Shown: positions 1 through 5,046 of the stretch, in pieces
Numbering within the stretch: position 1 is the stretch's first letter
Layout: every line of letters begins with the position of its first letter
Assembly (NCBI GenBank): GCA_947307005.1
Contig: CAMZHY010000245.1
Span: forward strand, 1 to 6,060
From: an uncultured Planctomycetaceae bacterium
Lineage (GTDB): Bacteria; Planctomycetota; Planctomycetia; Pirellulales; Thermoguttaceae
Reading direction: 5' to 3'
Length of the DNA: 6,060 nucleotides
Position numbers and translations under genes: made by a program
Notes under the pieces: generated by a model
Databases searched by the model: none
What the model was told of the DNA's origin: nothing
Seen by the model: the letters and a program-made list of their open reading frames with translations, nothing else

Positions 1-120
1 GTCTGGGAGAGAAACGTCCTCCAAGAGCAGGTTTCTAGGGCGTTCTTGTTTTATTGCCGTCAGAAGGTCGAGGAAACGAGAATAGGAACGCGCGACGGAC
101 GGGCGACAATAATCGCCCAT
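1..120 (-). CDS. Possible N-terminal fragment of an unrecognised divergent gene
   Basis: On the minus strand an ATG at 120-118 opens a frame that stays open for 40 codons to the window edge, beginning MGDYCRPSVARSYSRF and continuing with a Leu-rich stretch (LDLLTAIKQERP). I do not recognise the product. It would be transcribed divergently from the SurA/PpiC-like gene. Against it, no clear Shine-Dalgarno precedes the ATG, 40 codons is short, and the plus strand is also open in frame 1 from base 1 to a TGA at 136-138 (45 codons). That plus-strand frame uses more codons that are rare here (AGA, AGG, ATA, CGG), so the minus frame is slightly preferred. Either or neither may be real. Confidence 0.25.
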   Translation of the reverse strand, partial: MGDYCRPSVARSYSRFLDLLTAIKQERPRNLLLEDVSLPD

Positions 121-134
121 AAGACAAATCAATC

Positions 135-164
135 TTGACGCGTGAGACGAAGTTTTGCTAGAGT
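135..164 (+). promoter_or_regulatory. Candidate sigma70-type promoter of the SurA/PpiC-like gene
   Basis: TTGACG (135-140, 5 of 6 to TTGACA) is followed after 18 bases by TAGAGT (159-164, 4 of 6 to TATAAT). The -10 is preceded by TGC at 156-158, an extended -10 element. Transcription would start near 171 and leave a leader of about 109 bases. A GTG at 142 that would extend the gene upstream lies inside this promoter, which supports the ATG at 280 as the true start. Confidence 0.5.
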
Positions 165-268
165 CCCGGATCGTACGGGGCTTTTGCGGGCTATTGTTCG
201 CAGAGTCGTCAAGTCAACGCAGACGTTATCGAGCCGCGTGTTTGGGCGTTTGCGACGTCATTTGCAAT

Positions 269-277
269 GGGGAAGGG
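269..277 (+). promoter_or_regulatory. Ribosome binding site deciding the ATG at 280
   Basis: The purine tract GGGGAAGGG lies just before the ATG at 280; its GGGG part is 7 bases from the start codon. The protein starting here begins directly with a signal peptide. The in-frame GTG at 142 would put 46 Arg-rich residues in front of that signal. Confidence 0.6.
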
Positions 278-279
278 AA

Positions 280-2193
280 ATGAATCGATTGAACAAGGCA
301 TGGACGGGGCTTTTCGTCGCGGCGGTCGTCGCGGGACTCGGCGTCGCGTCGGCGTTTGGCGCGAACGGTCAGTCTGGAGTACGCGCGTCCGCGGACCGCG
401 TCGCGAAGAACGTCGCGGGGGACAACCCGATCCGGCAGGACGCGACGCGCCTCTATCCGGAAATCGTCGCGGAAGTGAACGGCGAGCAGATCACGCTCGC
501 GCAACTTAAGGCGGAATCGCTCAAAGCGCACGGGCAGGACGTGCTTTCGCGGATTCTTAACCGCGCGCTCGTTCTTGCCGAATGCAAGCGTCAGGGGATC
601 GCCGTGACGCGTTCCGACGTCGACGCGGAGATCGAACGCCTTGCGAAATCGTTCCGTCTGACCCGCAGTCAGTACCTCGAGGTCGTCGAGAAAGATTCCT
701 CGATGGGGTATCAGGAGTATGCGGAAGAGGTCGTCTGGCCGCGCCTCGCGCTCCAAGAGCTCGTCAAGGACGACATTAAACTCACCGACGAAGAGCTTGA
801 AGCCGCGTATCTTAAATCCTACGGACCCTCCGTCGGACTCCTGATGATCGTTTCCGCGACGCGCGAAAAAGCGGAAGAACTCCGCGCCCGCGTCGTCGAC
901 GGCGGCGAGGATTTCGGAACCGTCGCGAAGGAAGAATCCCTCGACGCGCTCACCGCCTCCAACAAGGGACGCATGCAGCCGATTTTCCACGGGACGCTCG
1001 CCGATACGGAGCTTGAATCGATTCTCTTTGCGCTCGACGAAGGCGAAGTTTCCGAAATTATCGGCCCTTACGGCCCCCAAGAGCAGTTCGTGTTCTTCTA
1101 CTGCGAACATCAGTATGATTCGGTCGTGCCCGAGGATCAGATCGCGCAGATCAAGGATCGTCTTCAGGTTCAAGCGAGCGCCGCGAAGCTCAAGGGCGCC
1201 GCGAACGAACTCTTCGCGAAGCTCGGACGCGAGGCGAACGTCGTCAACGTGATCGCCGATCCCGAGTTGAGCAAGCAGTACCCGAACGTCGCCGCGACGA
1301 TCGACGGCAAGCCGATCTACCTCGACGCGGTCGTCGAAATGTGTCTGAAACTTTACGCCGAGCAGGATCTTAGCGCGATGATCTCCATTGCGCTGATTCG
1401 TCAGGAATGCAAGAAGGTCGGAATTGAAGTGACCGACCAAGACGTCGCGACCGACGTCTGGATTCACGCCGCCGAGACGACGACTCCTCTTGCGGACGGC
1501 TCCCCGAACATTAAAGAATACGTCCGCGGCGAACTTGAAAAGTACAACTGCAACGAGGAATATTATCGCAAGTCGATCGTTTGGCCCGGCGTCGCGCTCC
1601 GCAAGCTTTCCGAGGGCATGGTGAAGATCACCGACGAAGATATTCAAAAGAGCTTTGAAGCGAACTTCGGCGAGAGCGTCCAGTGTCTCGGAATCGTCCT
1701 CAACGACGAGCGGCGCGCTCGCGAGGTCTGGCAGAAAGCGCGCTCCATGCCGGCGGCTGAAAATCGCACGCTCGAAGACGTCTTTGGCGAACTCGCGTCC
1801 GAATATTCGATCGAGCCGGGAAGCAAGCAGATGCGCGGACGCATCGCGCCGATCGTTCACAACGGCGGTTATCCTCTTCTCGAGGACGAAGCGTTCTCCC
1901 TCAAACCGGGCGAGCTCTCGCAGGTCATTCAGGTCGACGCCTCGTCTTTCGTGATTCTCTACTGCCAGGAGATCATCCCGAAACGCGACGTGACTCTCGA
2001 CGACGTCCGCGACCAGATCGTCTCCAATCTGCGCAAGATGCGCGAAGTCTCCGCCGCCGGCGAATTTTATAACAACGTCGCCCGAAACGCGACGATTGTC
2101 GACAACATCACCCAGCAGATCGTGACGCCGCGCAAGAGCCAGAACGACGCCGAACTCATGGCGACGCCCGCGCCGAGCGCGAGCCGTCGCTGA
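280..2193 (+). CDS. Exported SurA/PpiC-like folding factor with two tandem chaperone-parvulin units
   Basis: Predicted 637-residue exported protein of the SurA/PrsA/PpiC type (peptidyl-prolyl isomerase and chaperone acting outside the cytoplasm). Residues 1-28 form a signal peptide: basic start, hydrophobic core, cleavage likely after ASA at 23-25. Two similar units follow. Unit 1 opens at about 63 (VAEVNGEQIT), has a helical SurA-N-like region, a WPRLALQEL motif at about 153, and a parvulin-like domain at about 185-278. Unit 2 repeats the order 274 residues later: VAATIDGKPIY at 337, WPGVALRKL at 435, parvulin-like domain at about 467-565. Both parvulin-like domains keep the fold signatures (a GR-x-x-PI turn, then LDEGEVSEII in unit 1 and LKPGELSQVI in unit 2). 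Both lack the His residues usual in the first strand and the last strand of active parvulins, so isomerase activity is doubtful and a chaperone role is more likely. The tail from about 566 is a helix with a low-complexity end. The gene has its own promoter and terminator and appears monocistronic. Confidence 0.85.
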   Translation: MNRLNKAWTGLFVAAVVAGLGVASAFGANGQSGVRASADRVAKNVAGDNPIRQDATRLYPEIVAEVNGEQITLAQLKAESLKAHGQDVLSRILNRALVLAECKRQGIAVTRSDVDAEIERLAKSFRLTRSQYLEVVEKDSSMGYQEYAEEVVWPRLALQELVKDDIKLTDEELEAAYLKSYGPSVGLLMIVSATREKAEELRARVVDGGEDFGTVAKEESLDALTASNKGRMQPIFHGTLADTELESILFALDEGEVSEIIGPYGPQEQFVFFYCEHQYDSVVPEDQIAQIKDRLQVQASAAKLKGAANELFAKLGREANVVNVIADPELSKQYPNVAATIDGKPIYLDAVVEMCLKLYAEQDLSAMISIALIRQECKKVGIEVTDQDVATDVWIHAAETTTPLADGSPNIKEYVRGELEKYNCNEEYYRKSIVWPGVALRKLSEGMVKITDEDIQKSFEANFGESVQCLGIVLNDERRAREVWQKARSMPAAENRTLEDVFGELASEYSIEPGSKQMRGRIAPIVHNGGYPLLEDEAFSLKPGELSQVIQVDASSFVILYCQEIIPKRDVTLDDVRDQIVSNLRKMREVSAAGEFYNNVARNATIVDNITQQIVTPRKSQNDAELMATPAPSASRR

Positions 2194-2228
2194 CGAAATC
2201 GCGTTCGCGACGACGATAAAACAAAACA

Positions 2229-2296
2229 AGACCCGCGTGTCGACGCCTTGCCGCCCCCTATTGACGGCGAGGTCTTCCCCAGCGACACGCGGGTCT
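2229..2296 (-). terminator. Large hairpin terminator for the minus-strand transglutaminase-like gene
   Basis: A perfect 14-bp inverted repeat (2229-2242 with 2283-2296, AGACCCGCGTGTCG and its complement) encloses a second 8-bp stem (2246-2253 with 2265-2272) that has one mismatch, read as a G-U or A-C pair depending on the strand. Read on the minus strand, the hairpin is followed directly by a T-rich tract (TGTTTTGTTTTAT, complement of 2216-2228), as expected for a Rho-independent terminator. On the plus strand no T tract follows, so it should mainly stop the minus-strand gene that ends at 2349. Confidence 0.7.
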
Positions 2297-2305
2297 GTTC
2301 GGTTC

Positions 2306-2336
2306 CGCCGTTTCCCGCAAAGGAACGGCGTTTTTT
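2306..2336 (+). terminator. Rho-independent terminator of the SurA/PpiC-like gene
   Basis: Stem 2306-2315 pairs with 2322-2330 (CGCCGTT, bulged T, CC against GGAACGGCG), with a loop of about 6 bases, then six T's at 2331-2336. It lies 112 bases after the stop codon of the plus-strand gene and only 12 bases before the end of the convergent gene. The T run is on the plus strand only, so it is polar for plus-strand transcription. Confidence 0.8.
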
Positions 2337-2348
2337 CATAGGCGGACG

Positions 2349-3713
2349 TTATTTGCCGTCGGTCTCTTGGATGAACTGATATTTCGGGTCGGGACCGCCG
2401 TCTTTGACCGTGCCCATGAAGAGTTCCTTCACGTAGAGCTGGTCTTCTTTCGGTTCTTCCGGTATGCGGAACGAGTCGCCCTTCTGAAGAATGACGCGGT
2501 CGTCCTGGAGCGAGCCTAACGGCTCCGTTCCGGCGACTTGCGCGGGGAACCAGAATCCCTGCTTTTCGTTGTCGACGAGGTAGAACTCCGCCCAGCAGTG
2601 TCCCGGGACGCGAACGAGTCGCGCCGGCACGTCGATCGCGCGGCACATTGAGATAAAGAGCGCCGACATGTCTTCGCAGTCGCCCTCGCGCGTTTTGAGC
2701 GCGTCGAGCGCGCCGCGCATCTGTTTCTCGATGAAAACTTCTTTGTACTGGATATTGTCGCGGACGTATCGGAGAATCGCGTCGATTTTATCCCACGCGG
2801 TTTCGTACTCGCCCGTCGTTTCTTTCGCGAGCGTTTTCACCGTTTTGGCGTTCGACTGCATATATTTGCCGTCGCGCAGATAGCGGCGGACGTCTGACGG
2901 AATTTTAGAGGGAATCTGATAGATTTCCGGTTCGGTCGGGGGAAGAATAGGATAGCGCGTGACTTCAAAGAGCGCCGACGCCTCGACGCCGTTTCCGCCG
3001 CGCAGTTCGCGCATTTTGAAGACAAGCTGTCGCGCGCCCCCCTCTTTAAGATCGCGATAATCGACGCGCGCCGATTTCGGAAACTCTTCTTCGAGCGTCC
3101 GCACCTTCTGTTCGGGAAACTCCGTTGGAACCGGCGCCGATCCGAAAACGTTCACGCACGTCCCGCCAGGTTGCGCTTGAAAGATCATGCCCGCGCGATA
3201 CTTATGCGAAACGGCGCGACCAAGAATCGGACCGTGTCCGTTTTCGCCGACAGCCTTGACCCCCGACGTCGTCGGGGATTTGGTCGCGGTCGAGCCTTTG
3301 GCGGTCGGTCGTTTCGCAACGGAGCCGGCCCCCGATTTCGGCGCCGACGACGTATTGTCCGGCGCGATTGATTCGTCGGCGTTTGTCTTGGCTTCGGAGT
3401 TGTCGTCGGCGTTGTCTTTCGCCGTCTTCTTATTGGTCGGCGTTTTCTTGTCGGTCGCCGCCGCGCTCGATTTAGCGCCGGACTTGACGTTTGTCTTTGA
3501 GGACGCGGACGGCTTCTTGTCCTTGGAATCGGGAGAAACGTCGAACGCGTCTTCTTCGCCGTCTTCGTTGAGGGACGGCGCGGCGCCGCCCTTTTCAGCG
3601 GCGTCGCGCATCTTGCCGAAACTAATTTGCGCGTCGGCGGACGAGACGTTGAAACTCGCGGCAAGAATCAGCGCGACGACGACTTGAAGCGCGTGAATTT
3701 TCTTCATGGTCAT
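2349..3713 (-). CDS. Exported transglutaminase-like domain protein with a Lys/Ser/Thr/Ala-rich linker
   Basis: Predicted 454-residue exported protein. Residues 1-28 are a signal peptide with a likely cut after SADA. About 61-151 is a low-complexity linker rich in Lys, Ser, Thr, Ala, Asp and Asn. About 160-262 looks like a beta-rich domain, followed by a transglutaminase-like core at about 291-396. In the core, Cys346 lies in REGDCEDMSAL and His372 in PGHCWAEFYL, matching the Cys and His of the papain-like catalytic site. The place where the family usually has Asp after W-x-P reads FWFPAQVAG, so the third residue is Gln392. Substrate is unknown; members of this fold act as transglutaminases, amidases or peptidases. 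ATG at 3713 is chosen because AAGGA sits 10 bases upstream and the signal peptide starts there; ATG at 3707 is the alternative, while an in-frame ATG at 3860 lies upstream of the predicted promoter. Convergent with the SurA/PpiC-like gene. Confidence 0.85.
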   Translation of the reverse strand: MTMKKIHALQVVVALILAASFNVSSADAQISFGKMRDAAEKGGAAPSLNEDGEEDAFDVSPDSKDKKPSASSKTNVKSGAKSSAAATDKKTPTNKKTAKDNADDNSEAKTNADESIAPDNTSSAPKSGAGSVAKRPTAKGSTATKSPTTSGVKAVGENGHGPILGRAVSHKYRAGMIFQAQPGGTCVNVFGSAPVPTEFPEQKVRTLEEEFPKSARVDYRDLKEGGARQLVFKMRELRGGNGVEASALFEVTRYPILPPTEPEIYQIPSKIPSDVRRYLRDGKYMQSNAKTVKTLAKETTGEYETAWDKIDAILRYVRDNIQYKEVFIEKQMRGALDALKTREGDCEDMSALFISMCRAIDVPARLVRVPGHCWAEFYLVDNEKQGFWFPAQVAGTEPLGSLQDDRVILQKGDSFRIPEEPKEDQLYVKELFMGTVKDGGPDPKYQFIQETDGK

Positions 3714-3723
3714 GAATAACGTT

Positions 3724-3728
3724 TCCTT
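3724..3728 (-). promoter_or_regulatory. Ribosome binding site of the transglutaminase-like gene
   Basis: The minus strand reads AAGGA here, 10 bases before the ATG at 3713 and 16 before the ATG at 3707. This favours the first ATG, giving a protein that begins MTMKKIHA. Confidence 0.55.
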
Positions 3729-3736
3729 GCGTGAAG

Positions 3737-3765
3737 GCGCGCGCGGAACGAACTCCAACGCGCGC
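3737..3765 (-). other. GC-only stem-loop in the transglutaminase-like gene leader
   Basis: GCGCGCG (3739-3745, or the shifted register 3737-3743) pairs with CGCGCGC (3759-3765), with a 13-base loop in the first register. It lies about 8-10 bases upstream of the ribosome binding site in the predicted leader. A smaller 6-bp stem with a 4-base loop (AAGAAC/GTTCTT, 3785-3800) lies further upstream in the same leader. A role in translation or mRNA stability is possible but only inferred. Confidence 0.35.
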
Positions 3766-3822
3766 TTGTATGAGGTTTTCGACCAAGAACGGAGGTTCTT
3801 TAATCGTCCAGCAATTTTATGG

Positions 3823-3850
3823 AATATATCGACGGCGAATTTTATGTCTA
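3823..3850 (-). promoter_or_regulatory. Candidate sigma70-type promoter of the transglutaminase-like gene
   Basis: On the minus strand TAGACA (complement of 3845-3850, 5 of 6 to TTGACA) is followed after 16 bases by TATATT (complement of 3823-3828, 5 of 6 to TATAAT). Transcription would begin near 3816 and leave a leader of about 100 bases before the ATG at 3713. Confidence 0.5.
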
Positions 3851-3886
3851 TTTTACACAAGACGACGTTTAGAATCTCCTTTATGC

Positions 3887-3915
3887 TTGACGTCGGAGAC
3901 GTTTTTTCCTAGAAC
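3887..3915 (+). promoter_or_regulatory. Possible plus-strand promoter in the intergenic region
   Basis: TTGACG (3887-3892) and TAGAAC (3910-3915, 4 of 6 to TATAAT) are separated by 17 bases. The form resembles the candidate promoter of the SurA/PpiC-like gene (TTGACG, TAGAGT). A transcript would start near 3922 and meet the terminator-like hairpin at 3958-3987, giving either a short RNA of about 65 bases or an attenuated leader of the hydrolase gene. The match is moderate and the region is A/T-rich. Confidence 0.3.
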
Positions 3916-3957
3916 TCACCCGCCAAAGGGGCTAAATACGCGAGCGGTCGACGACTG

Positions 3958-3987
3958 AAATCGTTTCAAGAATTTGACGATTTTTTT
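3958..3987 (+). terminator. Terminator-like hairpin with no gene upstream
   Basis: AAATCGT (3958-3964) pairs with ACGATTT (3977-3983). Inside, CAA pairs with TTG around a GAAT loop. The T run spans 3981-3987, so four T's follow the stem. The stem is A/T-rich and therefore weak. No plus-strand gene lies upstream within the intergenic region, so it could only end a transcript from the candidate promoter at 3887-3915, or be fortuitous. Confidence 0.35.
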
Positions 3988-3992
3988 GAAAT

Positions 3993-4017
3993 GCGACGTT
4001 ACGCGTTTTGACGTCGC
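3993..4017. repeat. Inverted repeat just upstream of the hydrolase -10 box
   Basis: GCGACGT (3993-3999) and ACGTCGC (4011-4017) are a perfect 7-base inverted repeat with an 11-base spacer. It ends two bases before TATAAT and covers the position of the -35 element, where a regulator could bind. It shares the CGACGT core with the inverted repeat at 4031-4055. That core is also common in the coding sequence, so chance is a real alternative. Confidence 0.35.
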
Positions 4018-4019
4018 GT

Positions 4020-4025
4020 TATAAT
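4020..4025 (+). promoter_or_regulatory. Perfect TATAAT -10 box of the hydrolase gene
   Basis: TATAAT lies 68 bases before the ATG at 4094, giving a leader of about 60 bases. No good -35 sits at 16-18 bases (GTTACG at 3998-4003 is the best placed). The TTGACG at 4008-4013 is too close to pair with it. A weak -35 beside a perfect -10 is compatible with an activated promoter. Confidence 0.5.
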
Positions 4026-4030
4026 GGGTT

Positions 4031-4055
4031 AAACGTCGGATTTGCGGCGACGTTT
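4031..4055. repeat. Inverted repeat at the start of the hydrolase transcript
   Basis: AAACGTCG (4031-4038) and CGACGTTT (4048-4055) form a perfect 8-base inverted repeat around 9 bases. It begins five bases after TATAAT, about at the predicted transcription start. It could be an operator blocking initiation or a stem-loop at the 5' end of the mRNA. Confidence 0.4.
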
Positions 4056-4080
4056 GCAATTTTATCGACAAACTTAAATA

Positions 4081-4085
4081 GAAGG
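4081..4085 (+). promoter_or_regulatory. Ribosome binding site of the hydrolase gene
   Basis: GAAGG lies 8 bases before the ATG at 4094 and 23 before the in-frame ATG at 4109, so the first ATG is preferred. Confidence 0.55.
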
Positions 4086-4093
4086 CGATCCCA

Positions 4094-4951
4094 ATGGAAC
4101 GCGTTCCAATGAAAAAATTTCTGGTTGACGACACGGAATATTACGTCCATGTGGAAGGTTCCGGGCCGATTCTTCTTTTCGCTCACGGGTTCCCCTTCGA
4201 TTCGAGGTTGTTTATCCCCGTCGCGGAGCGGCTGGCGTCGCGATTTACGTGCGTCGTTCCCGATCTTCGCGGGTTTGGCAAGACGAAGCTCGGCGCGGAC
4301 GGACACAATTCCACAGGACTGCCGCGGGTCAAGATGGGGCGATTCGCGGACGACCTGGCGATTCTCGCGGCGATCCTCTCCTGCCAGCGCCATAACAAGG
4401 ACGAGAAACTGTTCTTCTGCGGGCTGTCGATGGGCGGTTATATTTCGCTTGCGTTCGCGCGTCGCCGTCCGGAGCGACTCGCCGGGCTGATCTTTTGCGA
4501 TTCCAACTCGGCGGCGGACTCTCCTGAAAAAGCCGCCGATCGGATGGAACTTGCCGCGACGGTCGACGTCTTGAAGATCCCGGGCTTCGTCGACAATATG
4601 ATTCCGAACTTGCTTTCGCCCGAGACGTTTAAAAGCCGTCCTGAAGTCGTCTCCGCGCTGCGCGAGATGATGATTAGCCAGACGCCCGACGCGATCGCCG
4701 CCGGCTCGCGCGGCATGGCGAAACGCGCCGATTCTGCGGACGTGTTGCCCGAAATCGAGGTCCCCGCGCTCGTGATCGGCGGCGAGCATGACAAGCTCTC
4801 GACGCCCGAAACGCTCGACGCGATCGCCGCGAAGATTCCCGACGCGACCCGCGCGACGATTCCCCACGCGGGCCACCTGCCGCCTCTTGAGAATCCCGAC
4901 GCGTTTGCGCGGGCGATTCTCGAATGGTATGACGCGAAATTCGCCGAATAA
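4094..4951 (+). CDS. Alpha/beta-fold hydrolase
   Basis: A 285-residue cytoplasmic alpha/beta hydrolase of typical single-domain length with no signal peptide. The fold landmarks are in order: the oxyanion-hole HGFPF at 31-35, PDLRGFGKT at 56-64, the nucleophile elbow GLSMGG at 110-115 with catalytic Ser112, the acid Asp233 in GGEHDKLSTP, and the base His261 in PHAGHLPPLENP. The cap region at about 136-215 carries no feature that reveals the substrate. The overall pattern (RGFG, GxSMGG, ending AILEWYD) resembles 3-oxoadipate enol-lactonase-like and RsbQ-like esterases, but neither function can be assigned, and no pathway genes accompany it. All catalytic residues are present, so it should be active. 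It has its own promoter box (4020-4025), and top6B follows 95 bases downstream on the same strand. Confidence 0.9.
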   Translation: MERVPMKKFLVDDTEYYVHVEGSGPILLFAHGFPFDSRLFIPVAERLASRFTCVVPDLRGFGKTKLGADGHNSTGLPRVKMGRFADDLAILAAILSCQRHNKDEKLFFCGLSMGGYISLAFARRRPERLAGLIFCDSNSAADSPEKAADRMELAATVDVLKIPGFVDNMIPNLLSPETFKSRPEVVSALREMMISQTPDAIAAGSRGMAKRADSADVLPEIEVPALVIGGEHDKLSTPETLDAIAAKIPDATRATIPHAGHLPPLENPDAFARAILEWYDAKFAE

Positions 4952-4989
4952 TCGCGCGTCCAACCGCCTCTTGAAACGATTCTTCTCCT

Positions 4990-5026
4990 CGCGGTCGAGG
5001 GCGCGTTCGCCGCTTCCTTGACCGCG
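4990..5026 (+). terminator. Strong stem-loop between the hydrolase and top6B genes
   Basis: An 11-bp stem (4990-5000 with 5016-5026) has one position that is G-U in RNA, and a 15-base loop that can itself pair GCG with CGC at 5001-5003 and 5008-5010. It begins 39 bases after the hydrolase stop codon. Only TTCT follows, not a real T run, so it is a weak candidate terminator. It could instead protect the upstream mRNA or tune expression of top6B, whose ribosome binding site begins 5 bases after the stem. Confidence 0.45.
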
Positions 5027-5030
5027 TTCT

Positions 5031-5036
5031 GAAAGG
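5031..5036 (+). promoter_or_regulatory. Ribosome binding site supporting a TTG start for top6B
   Basis: GAAAGG lies 10 bases before TTG at 5047. An in-frame TGA at 5038-5040 stops any longer reading, so 5047 is the earliest possible start. No site of similar quality precedes the first in-frame ATG (5410). Confidence 0.5.
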
Positions 5037-5046
5037 TTGACGTCCT

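Larger units (their letters stand above)
3714..4093. other. Divergent intergenic region between the transglutaminase-like and hydrolase genes
   Basis: These 380 bases contain no convincing protein gene; the short open frames here lack a ribosome binding site and resemble no protein I know. The region is clearly more A/T-rich than the genes. In order it holds the minus-strand leader and promoter (3714-3850), a promoter-like and terminator-like pair on + (3887-3987), and the hydrolase promoter box flanked by inverted repeats (3993-4055). The octamer CGACGTTT occurs at 3863-3870 and 4048-4055, and in reverse at 4031-4038. Confidence 0.7.

Noticed and set aside
101..118. GGGCGA/TCGCCC hairpin as a terminator
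   Set aside because: A 6-bp stem without a T run on either side; there is no supported gene end for it to serve.
142..279. Upstream GTG start that would lengthen the SurA/PpiC-like protein by 46 residues
   Set aside because: The GTG lies within the candidate promoter, the added residues are Arg-rich and would bury the signal peptide, and a purine-rich ribosome binding site precedes the ATG at 280.
226..2646. An 806-codon open frame on the minus strand opposite the SurA/PpiC-like gene
   Set aside because: It is a by-product of strong codon bias in the real plus-strand gene. Its product is Arg/Asp-rich without domains, it runs through both terminators and into the end of the transglutaminase-like gene, and the plus-strand product has a signal peptide and recognisable repeats.
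3187..3687. A 166-codon plus-strand open frame opposite the linker of the transglutaminase-like gene
   Set aside because: It is the mirror of the biased Lys/Ser/Thr/Ala linker codons. It lacks a credible ribosome binding site and any domain.
3714..3860. Upstream ATG at 3860 adding 49 residues to the transglutaminase-like protein
   Set aside because: It lies upstream of the best promoter candidate (3823-3850), and the signal peptide would no longer be N-terminal.
3890..3907. ACGTC-GGA-GACGT followed by T's as a terminator
   Set aside because: The stem is only 5 bp with a 3-base loop, and no plus-strand gene precedes it. The same bases fit better as the spacer of a promoter candidate.
4019..4963. 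A 314-codon minus-strand open frame opposite the hydrolase
   Set aside because: The plus strand has a complete Ser-Asp-His hydrolase with a ribosome binding site. The antisense frame covers the hydrolase promoter and has no recognisable motif.
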